Notes: generated by a model from the letters alone, not told the origin. A stretch of DNA of 64,000 nt from Crossaster papposus (GCA_037893245.1 JBAIAA010000102.1:62001-126000); one strand, 5' to 3'. Shown: positions 11,119 to 36,113, counted from the first letter of the stretch. Numbers and translations: made by a program.

Positions 11119-12033
11119 ACTTAAAAGCTTTATATACATACGTTTGTACAGACGAATCCAGCCACGCAATAACTTTACCCTTCCGATAAAAACCCTTTGA
11201 TGGGAAAAAACTCATTGTGCGCGCTATTGTACAAAAGCAAATTCCTCCTAATAGATTTTCTGTACAATAATAAGCACAATGCTTTCGGCCATTGAAGGGG
11301 GCCACAGTTATTGAATAGCGTGCCCAGATTGGTCTGCAAGTGTTTTTGTGTATACTTTAACCCTTGCTCTATGAGAGTTGTTTATTGCATGTCAGTGGTA
11401 CATTCCAATGCACTTCAATTGTGTGCATTGGAGGATTATACACAGGCACTTTTTGAGGGCAAATATTGAAGTGCGTTGGAAGTTAAACAAGAGCAAGGGT
11501 CAATAGCATTTAAATTGCATTGTTGCGGTTTTCCCAAAAAGAATATTTCCTTTTGTTTTCCCCAGCAATAATTCAAAGTTAAGCTTTTTACCTGTATATC
11601 ACATGAACAAAACAAGTGCTTCCAAATGCTATAAAAAATAATCTCTATTTGCTTTTTATGATATGAAATATTATAAAGCCTTTATTTATACAGATTTTTC
11701 TGGTTTAATATATTTACCAAAACAAATTGTGCATTGGTATAGTTTTTGTACAAATAAATATTCATTATTCATTGCTGTACACCGAAAGCACCTGTAAGTA
11801 CATAAAATAATGCAAAGTGCCCTGGAAAGATTAATATGAAACTGTATTGAATTAAAGTTATTGAATGAAATGCGTAGATTCTGAAGAGATGTTAGTTCTT
11901 GTTTTAGATATGCGTGTATTAATTGTATTTGGACATTCCATCGTGAAGTTATGAATTTTCAAAATAGGCTGGGGGGGGGGAATAAGGACAGTGTATTGAC
12001 CCTACATGTATCTGTTGTAAACTCCTCACAAAA

Positions 12034-12464
12034 AGTATCGAGACACTTACAAATGAGCCAATAATTAACGGCCCGAAAGGGTATGGATTAATTGAAGCAA
12101 ATAACCCAGTGCATAATTTTGTCCTGCGTATTTTGACACCTCGATTGTTGAGATACGATGTTGCGGAGCGGAGTTATTGTCATTTCAAGGGTCGTAGGTC
12201 CAGTTTCAAAAGTGACAATTATTCCTATAGAATCGGGTTTGCATTACTGTTTTGAATGATCAGGTTCTGCTTCTATAGGGATGATTGTCACTTTTGAAAT
12301 TGGACCTACGACCAGTGAAATGACAATAGTTTCACTCCGCAACATCGTATCTCAACAATCGAGGTGTCGAAATACGCAGAAGAAAATTATGCACTGGGTT
12401 ATTTGCTTTGAGTAATTCATACTCTTTCGGGCCGTTAATTGGTTCATTTTTAAGTGTCTCGATA
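12034..12464. mobile_element. Long foldback element (about 431 bp)
   Basis: Arms of roughly 200 bp run from AGTATCGAGACACTTA to TAAGTGTCTCGAT around a spacer of about 40 bp near 12238. The arms differ by a few substitutions and small indels (for instance AACGGCCCGAAAGGGTA against the complement of ACTCTTTCGGGCCGTT). Non-coding; a transcript would form a long hairpin. Confidence 0.75.
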
Positions 12465-13390
12465 AAGAGTGCTGATAATTTTTTCAGAATAATTTAGTAT
12501 TTGTGATGCGATCAATACTGGATCAACAAAAAGGAACAATGGATTCAGTGCCAACTAACAAATGGATTTTCATTTTCGGTGCACAGCGTTTATTTTGTTA
12601 TGTTGATAGTGCAAGCAAAATGAGTTGGAAATTCTGATTTTAGACCGGGTATGTCTTGGGATGGAATTTTCAATATTGGTTGGTTTGGGTTTTTTCCCCA
12701 AAAGCAACAGAAAACTATTAATCTTTTACACAGTGAATAAACAAAATCTGAAATTCAAAATGAAATGGTCCAAAAAGTGAATGTAAACCCCGAGTATAAG
12801 TTCATCATCCAAAATTGCAAATTTTATGAAAAACAAAGTCTATTTAATTCAGTGTTCTATAAATATGCCAAGTTTTATTGCCATACCTTGCACTAAAGTT
12901 ACCGTTGCTAAGAACTTTGTTTTGCCATGTATCAAAAATGTGCTTTTCAACGACTCAATAAAATACTCTAACTTTAATCCTGATTTTCTTTCTTCTTCTT
13001 TTCAATGTGTCGCAACTCAACATGTAAGTTTTGAACCGAAAGTCGTATCAACGTGGTATTTTCCCCAAATTAAAGCTTCAAATGAAAATATGTGAAACTC
13101 TGAGGTGACCACAGACAACTTAAAACTAATTTTGCTTGATTTTTCAAAATGCATGACCGAAATTTGAATATTTTTGGCCCGCTAAGCTGTCTTCCTTGGT
13201 CAAACAATACTACTACATGTACATGGTTACATGCAAAGTGCGCTGGTAACAATCTGCTTACGGTGATGAATATTATGGGCCGCTGGAGTGTTTTGAAGTA
13301 TAAGAGAGTACTGCTGCATAATTGTCAAGCTAAAAGTGGCATCTTCAGGTACAAAGCAACATTTACCATGTTCGATTACTTTCCTAGCGC
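12465..13390. other. Intergenic, no feature recognised
   Basis: AT-rich sequence between the SRF and QPCTL 3' ends. The open frame at 12826-13095 has no recognisable motif and is taken as chance. Confidence 0.4.
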
Positions 13391-13636
13391 TTGACCAGTT
13401 TGCGCCGGAGGACGTGTATGCACGCAAAGATTTCCCCAGATTTAAAACAGATGACGCATAAACACGTCACAGGCAAGGCCAAAAATGTCTGTCGGCAGCG
13501 AGCAAGGCCGGAAATGTGTTAGTGTGCTTCCCGGTACATGTACATTCGGCCTGAACCCGCCTCGGATCAAGTTTCGTTAAAAATAATCCTGTGCCTCGTC
13601 TCGGTGATGTTAACCATAATCCCAGCGCGAAGCTTA
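13391..13636 (+). mobile_element. Family A element, copy 4
   Basis: Degraded ends (TTGACCAGTTTGCGCCGG ... CCCAGCGCGAAGCTTA); the core matches the family closely. Confidence 0.65.
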
Positions 13637-13970
13637 CTTGGGCCTGGCACTAAACTGCCAAGCTGGTTTTGGAGAAGTATCACATAAGACCATGCTAAAA
13701 CGTGGCTGCCACGTCCAGCAATGCACCAGCGGTGGTAAATTCAAACAGGATTTGTTTTTCATCAAACTTGGTTTGGACGAAGTGGCGACATGATTTTATT
13801 TTTAGAGGTTTGCAAGAAAGGAAAATACATTTGCATGTGTCTGCGTATTTACGTATGAACATAACATCACTCGTTGAGTCGAGTGACCCGAGATCATTTA
13901 TCGATTTATTCTGGTGTACTGCGGAGGTAGAAAACATTTGGTTGAAATCTATTATTGTTTTCTTTACTTT

Positions 13971-14172
13971 TTAACCAGTACGTACCGAGATTATTTTTAC
14001 ATCGCCGAGTCGAGGCGCAGGATTATTTTTAACGAAACTCGATCCGAGGCGGGTTCAGGCCGATGGTACCGGGAAGCACACCCACGCATTTCCAGCCTTG
14101 CTCATGTGTCATCCATTTTGAACCTGGGGAAAACTTTGCTTGTATATACGTCCTCGGGCACGAACTGGTTAA
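13971..14172 (-). mobile_element. Family A element, copy 5 (inverted, internally shortened)
   Basis: Opposite orientation: TTAACCAGTACGTACCGAG to GGGCACGAACTGGTTAA. About 40 bp shorter than the reference because the AGCAGCGAGCAAGGC part is missing. A second stray right end, CCAGCGTGAACTGGTTAA, lies at 14230-14247. Confidence 0.65.
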
Positions 14173-14247
14173 ACAAGAACTAAATTTGTGTGTATTCACG
14201 CGAAGGTTCCAGTACATTTTAAATTAATCCCAGCGTGAACTGGTTAA

Positions 14248-15087
14248 TTAAATTTAGTTCAAGTTCCTGTTTATATTTAGTGGGCAGGAGCAAGTCTGTA
14301 TCCTAAACCTTTTTTGCTTTTTAAATACAATTTTTAAAAAAGCTGGTCTTCTTTTTATGTATTCCCTCTGCGTTTCATATTGTTAAAAAAGTTATTGTAA
14401 CTTTGAAATATGTAAAAATAAATTCATCAATTATTTCTTCTCACAACACAGCTTTATAAACTGTTGTATATCAAATTTTTGCGAGTCAAACGATCCGAAT
14501 TGGATGTCATCGTTTCTCTCAAAGTCGTAGACTTTAGGTTTTAAAATACAATACCAACATCTAATTCTTGTAGCTTTCAAAAGTGTTAACTTTACGAAAG
14601 GTCATTAATTATTCAGCAATTGAGCAATTTTTTTTGAGGAAACACTGTCTAAACAAAAATCGGTCAATTCTTTGCCAAAAATTGTTTTATTGTTTTTCTC
14701 GGACATAAAATATATGTAACCTTTGGCAGTCGTGCACTTCCTCTATTTTACAACATGGTATTCCAAATGTGTATTATTTAAAAGGTTCAATGGATTTAAT
14801 AAACTGGTATATTGCTATTCACAAAGATCTAGCAAAACCTTACAGCCAATTAGCAGAGCTTCAATTAATGATAAAACCAAATAATTGTGGTGTTTTTTTT
14901 GTAAATTTATGCAATACAAATATATTAATAAAAAATAGTTACATAATGTTATCGATTTTGAATTCTGTATAAACACAACTTTGCTCAGTTCAACCTATAT
15001 TTTACATTGAGGAATGTTTTAAGGAAAACACAATACCACAATATCTTGTAGGTATAGACGATGTGCCCTCTTGAGGTCACGTGTTTA
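14248..15087. other. Intergenic, no feature recognised
   Basis: AT-rich; no splice-supported exon or repeat was recognised. Confidence 0.4.
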
Positions 15088-15267
15088 CATCTGTATTCAA
15101 ATGTGCCCGGCAGTATGCGCACACATCGTGTTTTACATACAATTTGCTTAAAGAGTGAAGTCGCAGGTCAGATCGCCTTTGAATTATGTGACCTCTGATA
15201 TCTCTTAACCAAATTTATGTAAAACATGATGTGTGCGCATACTGCCGGGCACATTTGAATACAGATG
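15088..15267. repeat. Foldback repeat (180 bp)
   Basis: Arms of about 58 bp: CATCTGTATTCAAATGTGCC at the left and its complement at the right, sharing GCAGTATGCGCACACATC with one or two mismatches, around a 60-bp spacer. Confidence 0.7.
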
Positions 15268-15949
15268 TAGTAATAGCAATAGTAATAGCACAATATCTTG
15301 TTTGACATTTTCATGTTCATGAATGCAGCCTTTTTTAACACCCTTTTCACTTTACATCTACAACAGGCAAGAAATAACTCCTCAAGTAAAAAATCAAAAT
15401 TGTAAATAACAGTTAAACAAATATTTGTTTCAAGTTTTGATAACCCTTTTCAAACCGAAGGGTGGAAATGTTGTCACTCTTTGCCGTTCATTGTTACCCT
15501 TTGGCATAGTACATAGAAAGGCAAACACTAGTGCGCCCTACCCTTGTAGGTCGGAGATTGTCAGTTTGCCCCAGGAGTGGGGATTTGGTAAAACAACTGA
15601 TACACCAAAAAATAGTAAATACAAAAAAATAATTCAGCCTGAATTATTTAAGCTGGGAATAACCCAAGAAAAAATCAAATTCCAGACGCCTTTTTAAAAC
15701 TAACTTTAGTTATCACAAAAAATGCTGATTCCTGCCTTACATCCATACAACACACACTTGTACTGATATAACACATGTACATTAGAAAACAAATAAAATG
15801 GCCTTAAAACACATCATCACATGCAATAATGACAGTTTGCACTTGTAGTGTATAAATTGAATTTGGCTTTTTCAAATACGGCCCTAAAAAACGGCCCTCA
15901 ATTTCACACAGCTGATAAGCAGGAATTCAGAGTGCAACCAAAGATATAT

Positions 15950-16926
15950 CTGGGGCGGATTGCAATACTGCGATCTTAGCCGGCCGGCTTAGCCAGCCCG
16001 ATATTAGCCGACTATCACTCTTAGACGGTCTTGGATAAGATGCAAACTTTAATAGCCCGTTGCAATAAGTTGGTTTTTACTAAGCCTGCCTAGAGTAATG
16101 ATTTACAAACAAACGCTCCATGGTTACTGCACGTACGGTGCATGGGGTGCTTTGTAAACATTGCTTAGTTTAAGTTAATTCCTTTTCATAATCGTATTTG
16201 TAATGAATTATTATTCATACCTGACATATCACCAGACACATTGTGGATAACACCAGTAGCGCTAGCGTAGATACGCAACGCGGTGCACGATTACAATACC
16301 GGGGGAACTGCATGGTTTTTGTTCGTCTGATTCAAATCATGCGAAATTAAATCTGTCCATTGCAAGAATTTGCGATACAACTCGGTGTCGTCATAATTCT
16401 CTAAATTCTCTCTCCACGCAGTGCTCTTCTGTGCAAATCAACTGAAAAGCCATTCTTATGTCACAGAGCAATAATTCAAGTACAAATATTGATATGAATT
16501 ATGATATGTATGATAAAAGACTTCCAACTATAGACCGTTTTGAGCTAGCCCAACCCAGGCTAAATATCTTAAGACTGTATAATTGCAACAGTCTTACTCA
16601 AGTTATAGACCGACTGACAGCCGAGCTTTAACCAGTTCGCGCCGGAGGACGTATACACACAAAGTTTTTCAAAGATTCAAATCGGATGATGGATAAACAC
16701 GCCACGATCAAGGCCTGAAATTTCTGTCAGCAGCGAGCAAGGCCGGAAATGCATAGGTGTGCTTCCCGGTACCATTGGCTTGAACCCGCCTCGGATCGAG
16801 TTTCGTTAAAAATACTCCCGCGTCTTAGCTCGGTAAATGTTACGATAATCCTGGCGCGAACTGGTTAAGAACGGCTAACGCGCATAGACCACTTTAATAA
16901 AGACTGCATATTGCAATCTGCCCCAG
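15950..16926. mobile_element. TIR element O (about 980 bp) with a family A insertion
   Basis: CTGGGGCGGATTGCAATA at the left and TATTGCAATCTGCCCCAG at the right are inverted. Inside, TTAGCC and GGCTAA words are mirrored and a family A copy (16628-16868) is nested. No reading frame seen. Confidence 0.55.
16628..16868 (+). mobile_element. Family A element, copy 6, nested in element O
   Basis: TTAACCAGTTCGCGCCGG to CTGGCGCGAACTGGTTAA, 241 bp, intact ends. Nesting shows that it inserted after element O. Confidence 0.75.
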
Positions 16927-17312
16927 GACGTGAACAAGAACCTACCGACAATTATACTATTCAGCACCTGATGTGCTTGAAAAACAACATAACATTTGAG
17001 CAGAATCACGAGATAGTAATTTCCACTACCATGTGTTCATTTTACAGTGTATATTACTCTAGGAAAAAATAAATAAAAAATAATAATTAAACACCATATT
17101 GGTTACCCGCCCAAAATTGTGCAATATGAATCACACCCTTAATTCTGATTACGGATAAATCCATGCAAATAACCTGGATAAGTCAATCATGTGACATGCA
17201 ATCCCATCATGCAATCTGGGTAAATATTGAGATTGTACTTGTATCTCAAGGGCAGTTACTGTGGTGATCTGTTTTAAAGAGGGTTTTAATATTAGTAAAA
17301 TTACAGATTGCG

Positions 17313-17613
17313 TTAAAGGTAGGATACACCATTTGCAGATATCAAAATATTTTACTACCGAATTATTCAGAAATATCTTATTTATTTGAAAGTAAATAAT
17401 GATTTTAGGCATCCAGCAAAATAATTCCGAAAAATTGAATACAAAATTTAAAATTAAGATCGCTGGATGGCGATCGCGTAAACAAAAAGAACATGAACAA
17501 ATATTCCCGGCATCCATAATTGTAAAACTTTGGACAGGTCAGTTAAACGATATTTACTATAAATTCCTGATAATTCAAGCTACTACTGTACCAATGGTGT
17601 ATCCTATCTTTAA
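17313..17613 (+). mobile_element. Family B element, copy 2 (internally deleted)
   Basis: TTAAAGGTAGGATACACCA at the left, TGGTGTATCCTATCTTTAA at the right, with TTAA on both sides. About 300 bp, shorter than the full-size copies. Confidence 0.75.
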
Positions 17614-18064
17614 AATATCAATTATCAATTGTTCACAATTCTGGTTTGTAGATCCCAGTCACTAATATTTTTCACTTAAAATTCAACCTATCCCCCAAAA
17701 TAGGAGGGAGTTCCACTCGGGTAAACGATGCCAATTGGAAATTATTGACAACCTTGGAATTGTTAACATAAATTTTGGAATGCATCCGAGCCATTTTCTA
17801 ACAAGGAACGCATCATCATTTTCTCCCCGAAAAGTTTATATCACCATAGCAACTGTCCTCCCAGTGTGATTTTCCTTAGTTACTTCATTAACTCTTGTTT
17901 GGGCCGGTAACCCTATAAACCAACTTGCACAAAACCTAGGCACAAAAACGAACAAGCGACAGAGAACACAAGACTAACGCGCTGATGTGCGCCGCCGGTC
18001 TGAGCAGCGACGGTGCCGTGCCGGAGTGCAGCTGGTGTGGGCCAGGGTTGACCGGCGCAGTGCG

Positions 18065-29660
<11,596 letters not shown>

Positions 29661-29779
29661 AAGATGGACTGTGGATGTAAATTTGCGAGACCTCGGGTCA
29701 ACGCGAGGTATTAACAACAAACGCAGAGCTCTGTAGCTATTTTACACGATGATAGTGCGTTCACCTCGCTGTGTTTTCA

Positions 29780-29825
29780 CCTTGTTAACAATGGCGGCGA
29801 CCTTGGCAAACAGGAAGTGGCCTCA
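29780..29825 (-). promoter_or_regulatory. QPCTL core promoter: ETS- and YY1-type sites
   Basis: On the - strand CCACTTCCTG (29811-29820, ETS) is followed by CGCCGCCATTGTT (29788-29800, YY1-type), about 130-150 bp upstream of the ATG. This pairing is typical of TATA-less housekeeping promoters. No TATA box is seen. Confidence 0.5.
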
Positions 29826-29829
29826 AAGT

Positions 29830-31310
29830 TGCGTCCTCCTATAGCAGTCTCCACATTGAAGCTACTGTACAATTAATGTGTACATACATGTAGTTGTAAC
29901 CATGGAGGAAAGAGTGTGACACACTGTTTGCAAAGTTTTTTCTCATGTGCATTGTATGTTTGCACACATACAGCTAATTTACAAAGAAGTTGTTTTTTTG
30001 AAGCAGCAAATTAAACAGCAGCAGGCGCCACGTCCAAATTAAACAGCAGCAGGCATGTACCGGTATCTCTTCAAATGACAACTGAAAAATGGATGTCTAC
30101 TAGAATTCTCACTCCATCATCAGTCTATGGTCTCAGGCAGTTGTAAACAAGTTTTGAAGTATACCACTATGCAGTAACCTGTTCCTTGCTCAATTGTGCA
30201 ACTGTTCTATCCAGATGAATTGACATTAACTACCAGTAACTGCTTCTAAATGCAGTTAAAACATCACAACTCTCAGCACCAACAGTTTGTCACGGTTCAT
30301 TTCACATATACATGAACTGTATACCTCCAGCACACACTGACATCAACTATAGCTATACCAGTACATGATGTACCGGGTACGTCATTGTATATTGTACAAA
30401 CATATACAGTAGGTTGGTAGTGAAGTACTATCTGTTCCTTGCTCTATGGATATACACTGCATCCAACAATACAATCCTTAACAATGCAACAAACTGTGCA
30501 TGTACAATCCTACTGTACCAGAGTACACTTCAACCCTACACGGTCCCATAGAATTGATGCTGTGGTTTGGCTACAAGCCTGAAATTCTCGGTTGAAATTG
30601 GAATGAGGCCTTGGACACTCCCATGAACTCCACACAATTAACAGGGAAGTCCCCTGTATAAATTAATTAAGTACATGAAAAACTCCCTGGGAAACTTTGA
30701 CCTGGTGTTTTTTGGTTTTTTTTATAATACCATTGTTTTTTGTTTGATTATTGGAGATTGGGTGAACTCTCCATGTAGATTATGTGTTTATCAATGCAAA
30801 ACTCTTTTGTTGACTATAATACATATTAATATTACAGCAATTTGCACTGGTTTTGTGTGTAAACCTTTAAAGGGGCACCTGGAATCCTTTAAAGATGCAC
30901 ACCTGATTTATTGGTGTACCGGTACAGTAGTTGCTTTACTTTTGTAATACCAGTAGTTACTTTTTTTAAATTCCATGTCAATACAATATCTGTCAGTGTC
31001 TCCACATAAATATGGGTCATTCTTCATGTAAAAAGGTGGAGTCCGTTTTTCTTCGTCTCTGGAAAGAGTGACGATCAATCAGTGCAAAAAATGTTAAAAA
31101 CACACGAATCTGGAACCTGAAAATTGATAAATAAATTCCACTTTTTTTGAAAATGACAGCACACCACGACACGTGCCATGATTTCACAGGATGCTGGACA
31201 CTGTTATTCACTCCCAGTCAAGTATAAAGGTATTTCATATTATTAATTCAGTGGTTTTTTTTTTAATGTTTTTAAATGTGTACATACAGTAGTAAAAAAA
31301 GGTGCCGGTA
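29830..31310. other. Intergenic, nothing recognised
   Basis: A small direct repeat (AAATTAAACAGCAGCAGGC at 30008 and 30036) and many GTAC-type palindromes. No exon supported. Confidence 0.4.
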
Positions 31311-31314
31311 CCCA

Positions 31315-31558
31315 GGGGCCAATTTCAAAAAAAAGTGTAAGCACCAAAATGTGCTTAGCTCAAAAAAAGTCTTGCTCAGTAAAAACAGGTTATCGACCAA
31401 AACACAACGTGCTTTTCATTCAAAGCAAAAAACAGCTGAATACCAGTCACAAACAATAGACATCAACTGAAATGTTGGTTTGGAACCCTGTTTTTTCCAA
31501 GAAGGAATTTTCATGCTAAGCAAATGTTGATGCTTACACGTTTTATGAAATTGGCCCC
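31315..31558. repeat. Family G inverted-repeat element, copy 4
   Basis: GGGGCCAATTTCA at the left, TGAAATTGGCCCC at the right, with internal GTGTAAGCACC / TGCTTACACG. The best-preserved copy with copy 2. Confidence 0.7.
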
Positions 31559-31562
31559 AGTG

Positions 31563-31959
31563 CACTAGGAAAGGGCATGATGTGATTTTGCATTCAAAGC
31601 AAACACAGTCCTTATTAGGATGCGATTTCAACAAAAGATTTCAAAAATCACATCCAAATGCTTCAAATTGACATCCTTAGTTCAACTAATACCGTAGGTT
31701 GTGAATCAAGTGGATGTAAATTTGAATCTTAACTTTTTGGAATTGTCTGAAATGTAATCGATAATTAGGAAGTTTCAGACATTTGAATTGTCTAAAATGT
31801 GATCGCTATTATACTTACCGGTACGTTAAAACGTAAGTCTGTTTTTCACATTTCAGACATTTTGACACATTAACAAATACATTTGAGACATTCCTGATTT
31901 ATAGTGTAAGGACCGTAATAGTTTTGAATGCAAAATCACATCATGCCCTTTCTTAGTGG
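31563..31959. mobile_element. TIR element X (about 400 bp)
   Basis: CACTAGGAAAGGGCATGATG at the left is the complement of CATCATGCCCTTTCTTAGTG at the right. The inverted ends run about 38 bp, through GTGATTTTGCATTCAAA. Non-coding. Confidence 0.65.
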
Positions 31960-32287
31960 TACATGTACATGTACACATAGTAATACCTTAACATTTATTT
32001 ATTTTCAGAGCTCTCTTCCCCTTAATGCCTACAAATTGACATGTTGGCTATCATCAAGCAGTTCAATTATCACTCGATCATTATTGCTGGTTAAGGAGTG
32101 ATTCACTAGAAGACCTTCAACTGTTGTCTTCATTCCTGTGTAGGCAATTATTGATCCAACCAGGGCTGGTAATGTACCCACCAGCACTTGGCCAACATCA
32201 AGTCCATTATATTACGGATGAAAGCACAACTGAGCGGATTCGACCCAATACAGGCCGTAAACTGGGATGTCAGGAGAAAAACAAAAA

Positions 32288-33182
32288 TCAGGCGCGGATC
32301 CAGGGGTGGGCCGCGGGGGCAAGTGCCCCCGGGTAAAATGAGAAAAAAAAGAGAAAAAAACAGGGGGGAAAGGAGGGGAGGTGGAGAAAAGGAAGGGAGG
32401 AGGATCGGATCGTGAGGATCTGCTGTCTAATTATTGGCAAATTAATATAATACTGACAAAAAAGGGTTATCAATCCATGGAACCCAAGTTTGCGACCCAC
32501 ACCCGTTCAAATTTTAAATGAACATGAAGCCCTCTCAGGGTCTTGAGCTACTCGCAGCAGGAGAGCGAGGCCGGACGGACATTGGTGTTATCCGCAGAAG
32601 ACAACCTGAACCCGCCGGAGCGCATCTAGCCACTCGTTGGTATCAGAGGTGGCTCCGTTAACCTCGGATACTTGGACTACCTGGCAGTGGCATCGAGGTT
32701 CGATAAAAAATCCCGCGCCTGGTGGACATGTGGTCATTGAATTGGCAGTAATGTCTCCTCCTTTGCCATTTACCCTTTTATTGCAGTATATCTGGATGAA
32801 TGTTTATGTTGTTAATGACCTTGTGTAAGAATGTTAGTTGGTTGGTTTGTCCAACCCAAGCTAGGACATTGTCCGAAAGCTCATCTTTTTGGCGACAGTT
32901 TTGCTATAAATATTTATATATTCTCGCATGTTCCAGTTTTGGGTGGGGCCCACATTTATAAACTTTAATATATTTATAATCTGCATAATTCCCCATTTTA
33001 TCACCATATAATCTTGAAAACTGTTGCTAAACAAATCAGAGGAAAGAAGCCAGGAATCGCCTCAGATCGCACCACAAAGCATATAGAATCCAAACATTTT
33101 CGGGGCCCTTAAGCGGGACCCGGACCCCACGCCCTAAGGGCTTTACGCCTCGCGCTCGCAACAAAATCCTAGATCCGCGCCT
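32288..33182. mobile_element. Family C element (GGATCC type), copy 1, with insertion
   Basis: CAGGCGCGGATCCAGGGG at the left, CCTAGATCCGCGCCT at the right; flanked by AAAAT on both sides (5-bp duplication). Internally it shares GGGGCCCTTAAGCGGG and ATCGCCTCAGAT with copy 2. Compared with copy 2, a block at about 32476-32960 is inserted; it resembles a diverged family A core (GAGCGAGGCCGGAC, CCTGAACCCGCC, TCGATAAAAAATCCCGCGCC). Confidence 0.65.
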
Positions 33183-33214
33183 AAAAATGGAGGAAGCCGA
33201 GCTACAATGTAGTT

Positions 33215-33390
33215 TTGACCGGCAATCGTGGACGGGGCATTGTCCGACCGTCTTCCCTCTTTTGTTTATACTCTAACGTTTTGTACACACATAGGATTTG
33301 TACACGGTAAAGGTCGTGGACGTTATGTCAATCGTGGACCCATTGTTTGACTCCCAATTCTTTGTCCGACGACCACGATTGCCGGTCAAT
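33215..33390. repeat. Small TIR element P (176 bp)
   Basis: TTGACCGGCAATCGTGG at the left and CCACGATTGCCGGTCAA at the right: a perfect 17-bp inverted repeat. It lies directly after family C copy 1. Confidence 0.65.
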
Positions 33391-33719
33391 ACAAACCCAG
33401 GGATACATGTATTCGGCACACATGACTGACACAGGACTACCCCCTTCTGTTGGGTCCGCCCCTGTTCTGCTCCCGTCCCCGATTACGTTTCTGCACGGTT
33501 CGCCTAATTGGAAATCCTAATTACCCCAACGTATAAATTAAAAATAGTGAGCTTTACAATCAGGTGGGTATTCGCACCTGTGCCAGCAGACATGCAGTGA
33601 TTAATGATGCAATGAACTCATACAAGTTGACTCTATGTGTGCCCATCAAATGGGATTACAATGACCATCAAACATCCCATGACTACACAGGATAATGAGG
33701 ATACTCCTTCGTAATTATT

Positions 33720-34087
33720 CATGGTAGAATACACCATTGATAATTGCTTGAATTATCATGCATGGGTGAATTTGGGGGGGTTGTATTTTATAGTAAATAT
33801 CGTTTAACTGACCTGCCCAAAGTTTTACAATAATGGATGCTGAGAAAAGCAAGAAAAACAGCGTTCGTTTTTCAACCAGGATCGGACAGTGGTTCTTATG
33901 TTGTTCTGGGTTTTGTTCGCGATAGCCATCTGGCGATCGTATTTTTAAAAATAAAATTACATTTTTCGAAACAATTACAGGATATCTAGCGCAATCATTA
34001 TTTACTTTAAAATAAGTAAGATATTTCTTAACAATTCTGTAGTAGTTATTTTTCGATATTTGCAAATGGTGTATCCTACCTATAAAG
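33720..34087 (-). mobile_element. Family B element, copy 6
   Basis: Reverse orientation, from GGTAGAATACACCATTGATA to GCAAATGGTGTATCCTACCT; near full length with the CGATAGCCATCTGGCGATCG hairpin. Confidence 0.75.
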
Positions 34088-35295
34088 ATATACATGTACA
34101 TGTAGGACTACCAGTACATGTAGGTGTACCTGTTCTTTAATTAAAAGATTAGGGGAACTGCAGTCAAGTGAACAATCTAGTCGAGATCAACATACAAGGG
34201 ATTGTCAGTTTTTGTGTTAACCAATTACGGGCATTTGATCCCATAATCTGGAATCGGTTCCTGACATTACCGGTCAGGTGTACCCGAGTACACGGTTCCA
34301 ATGCACAGCCCTGTAAACGTAATTGAACAAATTATGCCCATTTTCTGACCATATTCAAACTCTGTATAGCACGTACAATGCAAACTGTATAAGAAGCTCC
34401 AATTATCAACATTGTAGGACTCGGCTGGCAAATATCGATTCAAGTGTGTTGTCTCAGAAACCAGCGGTGCTTTCACAGATAAATATACAATAAAGGGTTT
34501 AAAAGCAAAATTGATTTTTTTTTTTTGTTACATGTGTAGATCTTCATCACTATGGAAACACGTGATTTAAAATGCAGGAAAAAAACATGAATGACGCACA
34601 GACAAAATCATCTACCTCATTTCTGTCAAGTAGAGGTACAGTAGGTCTTTTTTTCTTTTTTTTTATTCTTTGGAGATGTACTTACAAACATGTAGTTTTT
34701 TTTCTACCTGTAAATTCTTTTATGAATAACTTTTTAAGACAGAACTTGCAATTTTGTTTAAAAGAAAGTTAGAAAAAAATCCTATTTTAAAATTACCGTT
34801 ATGTTTTTTGAATAGCGAGACAAAAAATATTTCTTAAAACACAGGATTTTATTTTTATTCAATATTTAATTTTCTTAATATGTGACTGTGTGATATACCG
34901 TACTGGTATTTTGTAATTTAGCAGTGTGCACCAAATATTGTGTTTTATATTTTTTTTAAATGCAATATGGAAGACACTAAATCCATCATCACGGTTTCAT
35001 TTTGAGAACAAGTTTATGGCTGGAAACCTTTCAAAATACCTACAGGCATTTTCCATCTGATTACAAAAGATCCTCCAATATCAATACTTCTTAAAGGTAC
35101 AATTTACATTGTACAGTACTTGTTCCCTGCAGTGCACTAAAATTCCTTGACCACACATGTGTGTGTGTGTGTAATTACTGTCTTTGGTGAAGGATTTCTG
35201 GTGAAGAATTTCCTAAAGCCTTTTGGCTACAAAGTAGGGTGTCTTGGTTCATTTATGGAGCTAATTATAGTGTACAAAAATACCAAACATTGCTG
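34088..35295. other. Intergenic, nothing recognised
   Basis: AT-rich with poly-T runs and a short (GT)n at 35155-35171. No exon supported. Confidence 0.4.
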
Positions 35296-35678
35296 TTAAA
35301 GGGATCAAATATGTTTGGTAATTACTCCAAAAATTAATGGCAATAAAAACTTACTGGGTAAGAAGTACAGTAGTTTTGGATAGTATAATGCATTTTTAGA
35401 AACCTTTCACTTCGAAGTACTGCGGTTATGGAAAAGGATTTCACTTTTTATCCCCAAAAATTAGAATCTGAGAAGCGTTACTGCAGTGGCGTTTCTCAGA
35501 TTGTGTATTCAAATGCAGATTATTCTTCCTGCGTGGACATAACCGCTCCAAATTTTCGGCAATATCTCAAAATCGTTACCACCCTTTTTACAGGATAGTT
35601 TTATGGTATATCGATAACTACATAGGATTGGAAAAAACAGTGGGTTCCAATTACCAAACGTATACGATCCCTTTTAAA
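35296..35678. mobile_element. Family E TTAA element, copy 2
   Basis: TTAAAGGGATCAAATATG at the left, GTATACGATCCCTTTTAA at the right. Read on the - strand it aligns with 5797-6202 across its whole length (GAAGTACTGCGGTTA, GCAGATTATTCTTCCTGCG). Confidence 0.65.
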
Positions 35679-35880
35679 AAATGTCAACAGATTTTTAGAA
35701 ATCCAGTAATTTATAGGCTGTGTTCTATTCCCGAATGTCAAACGACCAGCGCTTGTGTTAATTCCCAATGAATAGAATGGAAAGGCCAACCATTTCTTTA
35801 GAATTTGGTGTGATGAATAAAGGTTCGGTGTGATAAAATAAAATATAGCGCACATGAAGTAGACAATAAGAGGGCACTAT

Positions 35881-36113
35881 TTAACCAGTTTGCACCGGAG
35901 GACAAATATACACGCAAAATTTTCCCCAAATTCAAAACTGTTGACGCATAAACACGTCATGAGCAAGGCCAGAAAATGTATGTCAGCAGCGAGCAAGGTT
36001 GGAAATGCGTGGGTGTGCTTCCCGGTACCATCGGCCTGAACCCAACTCAGATCGAGTTTTGTTAAAAATAATCCATGTTAAAAAACATTGTAATCCCGGC
36101 CCGAACTGGTTAA
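35881..36113 (+). mobile_element. Family A element, copy 12
   Basis: TTAACCAGTTTGCACCGG to CCCGGCCCGAACTGGTTAA, 233 bp; a small deletion near the right end. Confidence 0.75.

Noticed and set aside
33715-34101. 128-codon - strand frame
   Set aside because: Lies wholly within a family B MITE; the homologous frame is broken in other copies.
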